The position numbers and the translations under genes are program-made. Below are positions 11,681 through 24,144 of a stretch of 64,000 nucleotides of DNA, piece after piece (the stretch's first letter is position 1; every line of letters starts with the position of its first letter). The stretch lies in NCBI GenBank assembly GCA_949317995.1, contig OX439045.1, positions 42,179,693-42,243,692 on the forward strand, in the 5' to 3' direction. Under the pieces are notes generated by a model, which made no database searches, had not been told where the DNA came from, and saw nothing but the letters and a program-made list of their open reading frames with translations. The stretch is from Acholoe squamosa. Taxonomy: Eukaryota; Annelida; Polychaeta; Phyllodocida; Polynoidae.

Positions 11681-11691
11681 TTAAGGATGGC

Positions 11692-12090
11692 AGCTGGAGT
11701 CAGGGGTGTTCATCTGGTCTGGTCCGGGTCTGGGTCGGGTTCATCCCGGTCGAACCTATCTCGTATGGATCCATCTGAGTCCGACTGGTCTGGTCTGGGT
11801 CCATTGAAGTCTTGACTGGGTTTGTTGTGGTAGGTTCAGTCCAGATCCATTTGGTCCAAGTCCATTTGGTCCTGGTCAGTCCAGTCCAGGTCGGTTTAGT
11901 CTGGGTCTGTCAGGGTGGATCCGTCCAGGGTTAGTCTAGGGGCAGTCCAGGTAGATCTGTCTGGTCAGGGTCAGTTTGGTCTGGGAGAGTCTGTCCAGGT
12001 GGATCTGTCCGGGGCAGTCTGGGTCGGTCCAGGTCAGGTCATCTGGGTCAGGCCATCCAGGTCAGGTCAGGTATGTCTTGTTAGGCCCAC
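11692..12090 (+). repeat. G-rich degenerate minisatellite
   Basis: This is about 400 bp of irregular short repeats built from GGTC, GGTCTG and GTCCAG words (for example TCTGGTCTGGTCCGGGTC and GTCCAGGTCAGGTCA). It starts directly next to the right end of the hAT-like element. Long open frames through it are caused by the repeat and are not genes. Confidence 0.8.
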
Positions 12091-12881
12091 TCTAGATGAG
12101 GGGAGAGGTATGGGGAAAGGTTAGGGGAAGGGGAGATGGGAGGAAAGGCTAGGGAGAGAGACCATGACATATATGCAAAATCCGGACGCAAAAAAAGTTA
12201 ATTAAGAGTTTTTTTTTGATTTGCCATTGATAGGTTAAAATCAGTGGGGGGTATATCGAGAAGTCAAATGGTGCATTTTGGTGCATTTTGAGGGTGGCTG
12301 ATGCCCTTGTGTCCAAATCTATATTATAAAATGGTAAAAATGATATCTCATGGGATCTGGACAAAGATTGACCCTGACAGATCTTAGAATAATGGAGAAA
12401 ACTGAACAAAAAATGAAGGGTTTGCATGTATACAGCATTTTTTTTTTTTTTTTTGGACTTGCTCATTGCATTAATGAACTGCTATGTTCATTTAAATAAT
12501 GCTATAGAGCAGACCAAGTTTTATTGATTTTTCAAAGGAAAGTCACAAATGAAACATTACAATAACTTCATAGATCTTGACAAATGTCAATATGAACACA
12601 ATCAGGAGATGGAGAAGAAATAGAGGCTGGCAATATTCACACAACAGGTTATTAATATAGTAAGTACAGACAAACAAACTTAAAGCAAAATAGATAGAAG
12701 GAAAATAATGTGTCATACATAGAGATTTGTGCCTCTACATATTATTTCAGTACATCATGATTACAGCTAGATACACCATGTTTTGAGTTCAAATAAGTGA
12801 TAATTCAAGTGTTATACTGCTGTTATATGCATATGGGAACATCAATGATATCAATATGGATATAAACATGAAAAGGGATAT
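12091..12881. other. Unassigned, with poly-T run
   Basis: No gene was recognised. A run of about 18 T residues is at 12438-12455. A short GGTGCATTTTGGTGCATTTT phrase near 12270 recurs loosely near 9040 and 15300. Just before 12882, repeated GATATGAATATGAATATG marks the microsatellite tail of the minus-strand LINE that follows. Confidence 0.4.
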
Positions 12882-13013
12882 GAATATGAATATGAAGCGG
12901 AGCGGTTTCTACACCTGCTTCTCATTGTCAATTATAACCCAATTTTAGAATATGAATATGAAGCGGCGCGGTTTCTACACCTGCTTCTCATTGTTAATTA
13001 GAACCCAATTTCA
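12882..13013 (-). repeat. 66-bp tandem duplication at the LINE 3' end
   Basis: Units 12882-12947 and 12948-13013 differ at only a few positions. They contain the last bases of the coding region and the 3' untranslated part (GCGGTTTCTACACCTGCTTC). The second unit overlaps the C-terminus of the RT ORF. Duplicated 3' ends are known for some LINEs; whether this arose before or after insertion is not visible. Confidence 0.88.
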
Positions 13014-14990
13014 GGTTCAACCTTATTTTTTCTATCTTTATCACACCCTCCTTGAATTTTACCTTTGTCGTGGCTCTCTGAATCTCCTCAGGTAGAGTAT
13101 TCCAGAGAGCCACCCCTCTATACCATCTTTTATAGTGTCTAGTAACAACCCTAGGTAGTTCAAAGACAATCTTCTTTTGAGACCTTGTATTATAGGATTG
13201 TGGTCTATTTAACACAGTCTTTGATTTCTTATACATTAGGTATAATAATAGCATGTAAAATCTTTTCTCTAACACTGGAACCTTACAAATTTCGTGCAAC
13301 TCCTTAACACTATACCATCTAATATTGCATTTCAGACAAACTCTAAGAGCTCTATTTTGCAGTCGTTGTAATGCTGCAAGACCATCCTCATTACAACTGG
13401 TACTTATGAATGAACAATATTCTATAATCGGTCTGATTGTACAACAGTACATCTTCACACTCTTGTGTCAAAAACTTTCTTAACTTAGCAAACCTAAAAA
13501 GTTTATTGCATACATTTCTCTCAATAATTTTAATCTGTTTATCAAAACTAAGTTTACTGTCAATATGTACACCTAGGTATGGAAAGAAGGTGACAGTTTG
13601 CACAGTGCTGCCATTGAAGTCTATAGTAGAATCCGGACATCTTTTTAATTAATGAGCACTACAAAACCACATAAATTTTGTTTTACTTGGATTTACTGTT
13701 CGTCTGTTTTCAATAACCCAACGTTTAAAGTTAAGTACATCTTCATTCAAATTCTCAGTAACCAAGTCTACATCTTTATTAGAACTATAAATCACAATGT
13801 CATCAGCATACAATTTAATCTTGCATTTTTTTAAGACCTTAACAACATCATCAATATATAGGACAAACAACAGGGGACCTAAAACTGATCCTTGAGGAAC
13901 ACCGTAATCAATATCTTGGTTTGAGGACAATTTATTACCATAGCTAGTTCGTTGTTTTCTATTTTCCAGGTAACTTTTAAACCATAGAAAATTAGATTCA
14001 CTCAAACCAAGTTTACTGAGTTTAATTAGCAATTTTGAATGTATTACACTATCAAATGCTTTAGTGAAGTCTATAAATAGGGCCCTGGTTATCAGACCAT
14101 TGTTTCTACATTCATAAAGCTCATTAACAAAGTCAAAAGTGGCATTACCAGCACCTGTCTCTTTTTTGTAACCATATTTGTTGTCACAAAAAGTATCATT
14201 TTTCTTCATACTTTCACATAAGTAATAATACATAATTTTCTCAATGACTTTTGATGGCATTGGTAGTATTGATATTGGTCTCCAATTTTTTTACCATTGC
14301 TAAGTCTCCATCCTTAGGTAATGGTCTTACAACTACCATTGCCCAAAATTTTGGAAAAATACCCCTGTCCAGACTAATTTGTATCAAATGAGTGAATTGA
14401 TTTATCAACAACAATAATGGACAATGTAGTATATCTCCCCTTATTCCGTCTATGCCTGATGACTTATTTTTATCAATTTCCTTTATAGCAAAGTGGACAT
14501 CCCACTTATTAACCTTAATATTCTGATCTACAAAGTTTTCATTTGCCAATAGTTCATCTATATCCAGATTATTACCCACAAGACATTGATCAGTTTCAAC
14601 AGCAGCAATATGCAGATCCTTACCAATATTACAAAAATAGTCATTTACATATTCACATACATCATTAGAAGTTACATCTGCACCAGTTATATGATGTTTC
14701 ATGTCTGGATACACAATAGAATGAGAATTTTTAAACAAGTCATTTTCAAATACCAAATCCATAACTTATCATCAATCCATGATTTCCTACTTTTTTTAAT
14801 GTGTTATTCAACAAGAGGGTGAAAAGTGTCCAAATACTCAGTTAAAGGAGTCAATAACATATCCCATAATATATCAGGATCATCAGTAGTATCGTAATAG
14901 GGTTTCCAGTCACATAATTCTAAAAAATCTCTTAATCTGTCTTCATTAAAATTTCTATAATCTCTTCCTCTATACTTCCATAGAGCCAGG
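12882..14990 (-). pseudogene. Third LINE remnant, reverse transcriptase and 3' end, minus strand
   Basis: On the minus strand, from 14985 downward, it reads: the endonuclease-RT linker (DYRNFNEDRLRDFLELCDW, a stop near 14820, then KSRKSWIDDKLW), the RT fingers (VRPLPKDGDLAMVK), the palm (TRALFIDFTKAFDSV; YGVPQGSVLGPLLFVLYIDD; KLYADDIVIYS), and the thumb (MQTVTFFPYLGVHID; KMYCCTIRPIIEYCSF; LQNRALRVC). The C-terminal end (RWYRGVALWNTLPEEIQ) stops at 12994. Frame changes near 14250, 13630 and 13450 break the ORF, but individual blocks are long and clean, so this copy is less decayed than the one at 1089. The endonuclease is missing (5' truncation at about 14990). The 3' end carries a 66-bp duplication and an ATTCAT-like tail. 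Confidence 0.92.
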
Positions 14991-15593
14991 CGTCACACAT
15001 ACACATTCCGAGATGCATTGAAATAAATGCAGTTCCAGGGGGTTGGGGGGTATGCCCCCAAGGATATTTGGAGAAATATGGAGGTTCATTTGTTGAATTT
15101 TAGAGCATTTTGGTACATCAAACCGAGGATGGATACTCAAGTTCATTATAATATAAGTATATACTGAAATTACAAAGTCTAAAATGCATGAGAAACAGGC
15201 TCCTCAGCATGAGAGAGTGAGACAACCCCCAAATGCGTGAGACTCACATCTTGTTGGAAGTATGATTCCCCTGAAAAATTTCGAAATTATAGAAAGAAAA
15301 TGGTGCATTCTGATGCATTGTGAAATTGTCAGTATAAACTTTCTCCTTCTGTAATATATTGAGAAATTGTCCCAACTACTTATCAAATTGGGTATTCACA
15401 GCAAGGTGTGTCAATTCGCGCCTCATCGAGAAGGGTCTAAAAATTTTACCCCCCCTTAAGAGCAGTCAAAATATTTTACGACCCCCTCAAACTTACCAAC
15501 CCCCCCCCCATTGTTAAAAAATGAACACTCCCTTAGTTCTCTGCTCCCCGCGTGGTGTAGGCCCTGCTACACTCCTTTGGACGTGGGGACTAG
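14991..15593. other. Unassigned, with CAAAATATTTTA module
   Basis: No gene was recognised. A C-run module ACCCCCCCTTAAGAGCAGTC followed by AAAATATTTTACG is at about 15441-15482 and resembles the module near 7505. Several GGTGCATT-type phrases occur between 15090 and 15310. Confidence 0.35.
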
Positions 15594-15831
15594 TGTAAGG
15601 GCTTAGCATCAGGTGAGAACACCCTGTGCAGCTGCTGGACGCAGTAGCACAGATAAAACGCTACACTGTATGTACATATACGATGTAGCGTTTTCTCGGC
15701 AAGTGTACTTCAGCCGCGGTCTGCGTACACCAGGCCGCCTAGATCATAAGAACACCAGCTAGCCTGCAGTGACATCACTGCAAAGTGCTTTAATGGTGTT
15801 GTGATGCAGCAATCAATTAGCAGCCCTTACT
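15594..15831. mobile_element. Possible small TIR element with central hairpin
   Basis: A 9-bp inverted pair GTAAGGGCT / AGCCCTTAC lies near 15596 and 15821. At the centre is a perfect 11-bp stem, AAAACGCTACA at 15655-15665 with TGTAGCGTTTT at 15684-15694; the loop is itself nearly palindromic. Short ends and no clear TSD keep this tentative. Confidence 0.35.
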
Positions 15832-18570
15832 CAGTAAGATTTAAATATAATCCAAAAATCACTACAGTCTACAGGGTGCCCGATTACTACATCAATTTGA
15901 TGTACACTTTTGTAACCCTGATAACTGCTTTCCCTAGTTCTAAAATGTGACATTTGTATTAGCATTGATGCTCATTTGTATTGAAAACTTTAAATGTAAA
16001 AACGCAAAATTCCTTTCAATATGCCTTTGATATTATGATGTATTTCTGTTATTCAAAGACTAATAAAGCTGCTGTGAATCCTGTTGGTATGCATCATATC
16101 CCCGAATATGTAAAATATCCTTTGTTTACAGTTCTGTATACAAAAGTTAGAGGAGGTATGTTGTGACATGAGTTCTACTTCCGGTTCCGTGGTGCCAACT
16201 TTGAAAACGTAATTCTGAACACTTACTCAGTATATCCATCTAATATTATATACGATGGTTTGAAAAATATGTATCAAATAACATGGAGGGATAAAATGGG
16301 ACTCTTTAAGGATGATGTGCGAGGAAATATTCTACAATTTGGTGCTATCATATAAGCAATAGAAGAAGGTGAAGTGGATGAGGTAGGCACTTTGCCATTT
16401 GTGGAAGCCAGGCCTACAATACTGTGTACTCGTAGGCCAAACAGGCCTAATAAGATAGCATACAAAAGGGCAATACACAGGGATACATGTTGAACTGCAG
16501 GGCCTATACTAGTGCATGTACAAATGAGAGAGCATAGGTATTATTGAACTAGAAAAAACAAACAAACGCGGAAGCCAGAGGGAATAGTAGGTGTTCTAAA
16601 ATTGATACTTGATGTACCAACGCCATTTACTGACAGACTGCTTAAGGAGTATGATGTATCCTTTTCGTGCCCAGAAATATTTTGAGAAAGCTGATTTATT
16701 CAACAAACTTTACATTTGTAACTTAGTAGAGGCTATTACCTATATCATGTCTAGATTAAAGTACTGATCCAAATGGTAGGGCATTCCAATAGCTTTGAGA
16801 AAATGTAATATGAAGCATAATTATGTTATGGTATTAAAAGAATCAGTAGGGGCTGATGAAGGTACAAGATGTTGAAATGGGCTGCTTTGGATGGAAGTGC
16901 CTGGAATAGCTTATTCTCTTTTATTTTTGTGGTGAATATGCTATTTTCAATTCATAAAGCCTTTTTTTATTTCAAAGGAGGCCATTCTGATGGGAATTGA
17001 AATACAGGTTTTGTAATTGAATTCCTCAGGGAAAATCACATAAAATATATTTTATCAATATTTTTTTGATTTTTTTTTCAATATATTTTTTTTTGTGAAT
17101 TTAGTGAATTTTTTGTATTTCTTTTTTTTATTCCCATGGCTAGAGAGTGCACTTTTCATGTATTTTTAGCCTATTTTTAATTCATTATTTTCTGCAATAT
17201 GACCCTATTAAATAATCAATGCACCATGACAACTTTGGTATTGTTGGAAAGCCCTCGACATTACGAGTCTTCTGGTGCTAGAATAATCTTAATCTGATTG
17301 ATATTGAACCCATGGTGGTCTGTTGAACATACCTACATGATTAAGAGCGCACTTTTGCTGTTCCGGGCACGTAAGGGGTATAACCCACCAGTGTGCTGTG
17401 CGTTGGTGCTGTCTAATGTTGACTGGTGATGAACCAAATCGGGCATGTTTAAAGAGATGGAGAGCATCAAAGAAAGTCATAGTTTGGAAGGCATTGTATC
17501 ACCACTGATTCAATGAGCAACTTTTCAACATAGCATCACAACATTACTTTGCAGGTGCCTTATAACTTCTAGCATTCATCATATGCTTACACTGTGCTCC
17601 TTTCACATGTTGCCAATTCTCCCTTACCTCCTCTCCTTCAGACCTACTTCATTTCCCAGTTTTAATAATTGCCTTTCTGAGAAGCATTAGCTGTCACTTT
17701 CAATGACTACTGGTGTTACAGAAGGAGCTGGGCTCTTCACTAAGGGTAACAGCATCATCCCCGCATTGTATCAGCTCTCCTTTACAGACACTAGAGTGTA
17801 TACAATAGTCTGCCATTTTCATGCTTTCCCTGATTCACTTCTCGGACGTATATTGTTTTTAATGATGTAACAGTTGGAGGACCTCATAGGCTTAAATTGT
17901 GTCTTGTGCTAGACATTCCGTCTTCGAACTAAGTAGAATATATAGGTGGCCTTAATGGCAGTACAACACAATGCTTCTACTCCTGACAGGGTGCTTAAAA
18001 ATTAAGTCTAATTGTTGGTAAGAGTGCTTTAATTGCAATTGCACCTTTCCACATTCCCAGTAGACAACCAACGATTTACTGACGTGAAATCTCAGTGAAT
18101 ACAGTCCCCTTTGGACAGTTTGTAACCTGCCTGAAGCATACGCAACTGCCGGATTCTTGGCCATAACACTATGGGGACTTTGGCCACTGTTTCAGCATGA
18201 AGGCCGTGATGAAACTGTATATATTTAAATAAAATAAACTGGTGGCCGTCAGTCACTGATGGACAGCATTGGGACAGTATCCTTAGGGTCCCCGGCTTTC
18301 TAGTTCTATTAGAATTTAGATCTTAAAGTTTGTTATCTTGGTCCCTAATTCAGCTCTAATCTTTTAGATTTCACTAACAATGCTCACCGGCGGCCGACAT
18401 CACTGCATAGGATGCCATGACCTAATTGGACTCAAAACGAGGCTAGCCATCATGAGAATGTGTATATATATAAAGAAGCTATTGTTTATGTTAACAGTAT
18501 GGAGGGAGTGTAACTTGGATGCCTATTATTTGCTATGTCGTCAAGCTACTGACCATCTACACCATCTTTG
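15832..18570. other. Unassigned sequence
   Basis: No gene, RNA gene or complete repeat was recognised. It includes a very T-rich run at about 17050-17130. Short ORFs here have no recognisable motif. Confidence 0.4.
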
Positions 18571-18676
18571 ATTATATATGCTCTGTTTATTCATGTTGTC
18601 CTGTTTGGCTATAACGAATATCGAAATGTACCATTTTGATCTATGGCCAATAAAATAATCAAACTCAAACTCAATC
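18571..18676 (+). mobile_element. LINE 3'-end fragment with CTCAAA tail
   Basis: This is a short 3' terminal piece ending GGCCAATAAAATAATC plus the microsatellite CAAACTCAAACTCAA. It carries an AATAAA signal. An inverted copy of the same piece lies at 45957-46057. No coding sequence is left. It is read as a heavily 5'-truncated LINE insertion or as part of a larger dispersed unit, because sequence downstream (18677-18740) is also shared between the two loci. Confidence 0.7.
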
Positions 18677-18702
18677 GTCAGCTCCCTGTACCTGTGCCCT
18701 GT

Positions 18703-19347
18703 GGGCTGTTTCACAAGGGATCAGAAGTAACGATCAATCATTGGCTTTAAAGAGTGATCACATATGATTGATCTTTGAGTAAAATCATAAAGTGTTTCAG
18801 AAGGATCACTTATGGAATCCTGCCTATCTTACTCTTATATCAAGAGCAACGAGCAGAAGTATAGAAACACTGTTGCTCATAGACAAAGGACTCAAATCAA
18901 GAGTAACCGTATGTGGTTCCCAGGATTGATCATTCATCATAGTGGAAACTATGAGCCAAAATATTTTATACAACTTTGCTATAATGAAATCGTGATCTGA
19001 AGCCCAGATTAAATAGTATTTTGTATTTATGTCATATCCAAATAACTACATGACAAAAAGAGGATATCATAACTTTTCAGTGGTTTTACAGATTCCTCGT
19101 ACCATATCAGTTCCACATAAATTCAGGTTTGTAAACACTTTATCATTGTTCATATGCCACTCCTATGTCAGACCTTTACTCTTCAGTGTCACTCTTGACT
19201 TCCTCGTGAAACAGTCTTACTCTTGGGTCTGTAAGAGTGACTTGTCACTCTGAGAGCAATATATCCAATGATTGGTCTTTGAATGCTGTTGAGAGCAACA
19301 GGCTCACCATCTCAAGAGTGATCGTATGTAGACCTTGTGAAACAACC
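18703..19347. mobile_element. TIR element with GGGCTGTTTCACAAGG ends
   Basis: The left end is GGGCTGTTTCACAAGG at 18703 and the right end is CCTTGTGAAACAACCC at about 19333-19347. Its segment 18785-19005 is an inverted relative of 19375-19610 in the neighbouring element, for example CAATCCTGGGA and CTCTTGAT-type phrases. No transposase is visible, so it is non-autonomous. Confidence 0.7.
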
Positions 19348-19354
19348 CTCTGGA

Positions 19355-19664
19355 GCCTGTTTCACAAGGACTACATACGATTTAGATTATGCTTTTATCT
19401 ATGCAAAGTTGCATATAATATTCTAGCTCATATTTTCCACCATGATAAACAACCAATCCTGGGATTGCATAGGGTTACTTTTAATGTGAGTCCTCAGTCT
19501 AAGAGCAAGAGTGTTTCCATATTTAAGCACTGCTCATTGATTTTACTATAAGAGTAAGATATGTAAGATTCCAAGAGTGATTGTTCTGAAACATATCATT
19601 CTTTTTTTCACAAAGATCAATCTTATGTGGTTGGTCCTTATTTCTTATGGCTTGTGAAACAGCC
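19355..19664. mobile_element. Second TIR element of the same family
   Basis: The ends are GCCTGTTTCACAAGG (19355) and CTTGTGAAACAGCC (19651-19664), about 310 bp. It lies 8 bases from the previous element in opposite orientation, so the pair forms a large foldback. Confidence 0.75.
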
Positions 19665-20564
19665 TTCAGAGGGCCATCACAGCCTTCAAGCTGAAATAGT
19701 GACCACAGCCTTCAAGCTCCCACAGCGTTAAGGCCAAGAATCTGTCAGTCGCTCCAGGCACGTGTTGTCTGTCCCTGGGTGCAATTGGCCTTCATCATCA
19801 GCTCAGATGTATTTTGTAGAATCATTCTTATTTTCCTGTACATGTACCTGTAAGTTCAGTTTAGAAGTCAGTAGGAGTCAGTTCAAGACAAAGACACATT
19901 TTCTAAAGGTTGCTGCTAAATGCCAGGTAGCTCTCTGAGTGCACAGTGTGACCTTAAGAATAATCTAAGATTTAATTATTTGCTGATAAATTTCTGACCC
20001 TAGAATTCTTGCCATGCTCCCACCAAAGTCCTTTTCCCTGCCAATGCTAGTCTGTTCACTCCTTATTAGCGTGGCGACTCTAGGTACTACTCGTAAGACT
20101 TGTTTACTAGTGTATGGTTCAGTGTCCCCACGGTGTTAAGCATAGGGGGGCCTGCAATCTATTTTCGTTTGTGGCTCGTCTGCTATGGACTATTCCTACA
20201 CAATGTTCTAATATAATAACAAGACTGTGTGTATTTAACTATCAGTAAAAGAATTTACAAAATATATCTTATACTTTTGATTTTATTCACAGATTAGATA
20301 TTTCATCATTTGGAGCCCTATGGCAGATTAGCATAAGAGCATTTTAAGATTCAGAAATGCATCTCTTTAGCCTTTGTTTTAGAATTGTTTCCTCTGAAAC
20401 TACTATATATATGTAGTACAGGTTTTATCTAAGAGGGATATGGTACAATTGGATCATATTTTCCATATTTGAACAAGGTATTCGCTGTTAACGATCTCTA
20501 TGGAGAATTCAGTGCTAAAGTGTGTGTTGCCATATCTGCATTTTTTAACATCAGATGAGGTCTA
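19665..20564. other. Unassigned sequence
   Basis: No gene was recognised. A short phrase CACAGCCTTCAAGCT occurs twice at about 19679 and 19707. Confidence 0.35.
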
Positions 20565-20765
20565 AGTGTAAGGACACCTTGTGGAACTGCTATGTTCTTC
20601 TCTATGTAGACGTATTTTAGTTTACTTTGAAATAACGCTTTCTCAGAAAATGTATTTCCTGTTGGTGATGAAACATTACTTTAATTGCTCGTTTCATTAT
20701 ATTTCACTTTATAAACGATTTTGTGGAACACTGAAAACATGTATGTATGTAGGTGTCCTTACACT
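20565..20765. mobile_element. Small element with 14-bp perfect TIRs
   Basis: AGTGTAAGGACACC at 20565-20578 is the exact inverse of GGTGTCCTTACACT at 20752-20765. The 201-bp unit has no coding capacity. Flanks show no clear TSD, so the superfamily is not assigned. Confidence 0.6.
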
Positions 20766-22680
20766 GTGCTCTTCCTCTACGGAGAGGTGGGGTGATCTGG
20801 CTGGTTTGCTGACCACTGGCCATGAAGAGGTACAGACTATTACGAGGTGATTGGTAGTTGGGTGGGTGGGTGTGTGTTGGTGGGAGGCAGGGCAGGGTAC
20901 ACTTATAATAACACACCTGTTGACCATGACATTGGAGATTGAATAAGACAGGTCCCTGTTACAGCTGAGTGAGGTTCATGTAGAATGGACAGTCTACAGG
21001 TTATTAGTACTTAGCCGCAGTGAGTAGTTTGGGTTTAATTTGTGCTATATACTACCAAAAGCTCAGATGATAGTATGCCCTATCTATCAGTCTCACCAAC
21101 TGAAACTAGACACAAGATTACAAGTTGCCACGCCATGTCTCACAGGACTATTCTCTACTATTGTATTAAAATCTACAACAATATATGGTTTTATTAACCA
21201 TATCCCATAAGGCGGCATATTGCTATGAGCACCGTTCTTCTTAATGAGGCATCATTACATTTCAGTTGGTGAGATCATTGATATTAAGCACATTTCCCTG
21301 GTGAGATATTGGAAGCTGAAATTGAATTTCCCTTCCACTCAAGTCATGATGAAGACGGTCTGCTAAGGCACAAATGATCTAGTTCCAGTAAATTGATTCA
21401 TTCCCTCCTGATTATATTCGGTCATTTGCTGGACATAAGAATGTGAAGAAGAGGCAGTTAGCAGGAGATCTATGGGCAGTCTGCAGGAAGATAAATGGAA
21501 ATTAGAGAAGTCTGGTTTCGATCAGGAAGAGGGCAGTGTGGTTAGGCCCAGACTAATTCATCACCCCTTCCCTTGTCAGATAAAATACGGGCCCATCACA
21601 AGTTATCTCAGAAAACAAACCCACATCGCTTATTCCTGTCACACACTGAAAACAACCAATATGCCATCTCGCATTATATTGCAATGCGAGGTACAAATGG
21701 ATGTGGCTGAATAATGACAACGTAGAGTGAGTGGGTTTCTGCAGTGAATTCGAAGTCTTAACCAATCTGGCTGCCTTCTATCTCCCACAGTACTAAAGAG
21801 GGCACTTCTAAATTGTTCTGGACTGTGCTTCATTTTTTTTTTGTCATGCGCCATATACTAAAATTAATCTATTTTCTCTCTGTACTGACATTCGTCATTT
21901 ACTTTTAAGCTGTAGGTACACAGTCTCCATTTCAATTAGTTTAACATGCAATCATGAATGTGCATCTAGAGTACAGACATGCTGCATGGTTTCATGTCAA
22001 AGTTTTATGATTTTCATTCAGGGCTACATCATAAAGCATCACTGATGTGTACATACCTAAGTATGTGTTGAGTGAAGAAGTTACAATACTCTCTAGCACC
22101 ATTGTATTATAAGTGTGCAAATCACTCCATGGGATACATTGCATGTTCTACTACAAACACGTCCAGTTTGTACACTAACCGATTCAATTTTACCTACCAC
22201 ACCTACCTTTGCTTCAAATGGGGGAATAGTTAAATAGAAGGGGAGTGGGGGGGGGGGAATTGTCAAAGACATTATTACACTCCTTTTTCAGATTTAAATA
22301 GATTGGGTGACAATTGAAAACAATGCCTTTAAGCAATTAAGTAATTGATGTTTGCGATTGCAAATACAGTTCTTAACCAAGCTTCCTTATGCTAAACCCT
22401 CTTGTGGAATGTAAAAACGATCTTACTCACCCAAGCAATGTAATTACCACTCTGTACTACCATTTTAATGGGCTTATGACATAAATACTCGCGAGTGTAT
22501 CAAGAACTGTGCTTCACCCTATGCTGTTATTCATTTTTTCACTCTAGGACAGGACTCTTTTGTGAAAAGAACGGTTAAATAGTCACTGCTGCCAATTGTG
22601 CACATTGGCTTATTGCACACAATACACAACCTAAAGCAGTGAGCTAGACATAAAGCCGTTTTAGGATCAACCAAGCAGTA
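20766..22680. other. Unassigned sequence
   Basis: No gene was recognised. Low-complexity spots include TGGTGGG-type runs near 20855-20890 and a G run at about 22244-22257. Confidence 0.4.
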
Positions 22681-24012
22681 AATTGTGGCCCGACGGAGCA
22701 GAACGCGCCTCCAGGGGGATTTTTAGTACTGTTTTTGGTCACCAGGGGGCAGTATATTGGTAAAACACTGACAAATTTGCTAAAAAAAAAAAAAAGCTTT
22801 AGACCAATTTTTGATAAGGAATCCAGTGGTATGCTTAAAATTATTCCATCTCCACTGAAAATGTTCCATTTTTGGAATGTTGGTTGTCATGGAAACATAG
22901 AAAATTAGTAGATAAGGCAATTTCTGGTTGCCATGGAAACCACTCCTCTATTCCAATTGGGAACTTTTGCCACAAACTTTTTTTGAAATTCCTTCGAGAA
23001 CCCAGAACGTAAAACAGAGCTCAAAAATTCCTTCGAGAACCAATTTTTATGACAAAAACATCACATTTCTTTGGGGTTTTTTTTGCCACAAAACTGTATT
23101 TCTTGGACTATTAGCTTATTTCCAATTTCCAGTTTTACACACCATCCTAAGTTTGAGAAGCAATTACAGGAAAACTACTGGGGATATTTTAGCTCAAGAT
23201 ATCTCATTTTAAAGCCCATGACTTAAACCTTAAAATGCCTTAAAAGGCCCTTTTTGTGCCCAGAACTATTTTGACAATTTGCAATTTATGTAGTAATCTA
23301 AGTGTATTACTTAGTTGATAATAATGATTATAAGTGATTCTGATCTTTTGTTTTCATATGGCTTCACATAACATTTCCTGAACACTCTTGACTTAGACTT
23401 CCAGTTAAGACATGACATTTCAGGTTAGGTTTGGGTGCCATGTTAACCAAAACATTCCATTTGTTTACATTTGGTAGTTTTGGTCTCTTGTGCAATATCC
23501 ATAATCCAATCATACTCATGGCTTCACAGAACTATATGAAGTTCTAGATACTGTGTACTGTCACATATAAAACATAACATGTTGGTATGAATGCATATAT
23601 CAGATTTACAGATAGGAACTATTCTTGTGAATGGATTGGCTATAGTTTGTAAGATTATAATGAGAGTGTGTGTGTAATCTGAGGAATGTGATCCAGTATC
23701 GGCACAGTGTCAGGGCTTATCTCCTTGAATGGTTGCCTTCCAATGACCCCTACAAATCAGTTCTGACTCTATGTAACTCTGTAAATATTAGAGATATGGG
23801 TTATTGCATTGGAATCGGGAGGTGATGGTCGTTCTAATGAGGGTCTAACTGTACACATAGGACTAGTAGAACTATCTGGACGAGAAATTCCTTCAGGATA
23901 CATGTAATTAAGGCCAAAACCGCGCCAATTGGCGTGGTTGGGCACCATAAGGTTAAACCTTAAAAGGTCATTTCCCCCCAGGAGGCACGTTTTCCCTCAC
24001 CTGGCCACAATT
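22681..24012. mobile_element. 1.3-kb element with imperfect TIRs of about 36 bp
   Basis: The left end runs AATTGTGGCCCGACGGAGC then GCGCCTCCAGGGGG. The right end, inverted, runs AATTGTGGCC then GTGCCTCCTGGGGG. The interior has GTTGCCATGGAAACC-like phrases (about 22928) and two CCTTAAAA-rich stretches, but no convincing ORF. The flanks (TA before, AT after) give no decisive TSD. Confidence 0.6.
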
Positions 24013-24144
24013 ATTCATGTCAAATCTGTGATGTAAATTTAATGCGAGCATCTGGAACTCATAGACAGTGCTGTTTGTCACTGAACCCAAAGAGATTCCT
24101 AATTAGAGAGCTGAGTGCAGGTTCTTCCTCTGTGCTTTACTGTC

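Noticed and set aside
22928..23212. 94-codon frame in the 1.3-kb TIR element
   Set aside because: Rich in low-complexity F/T/K stretches and without any recognisable domain.
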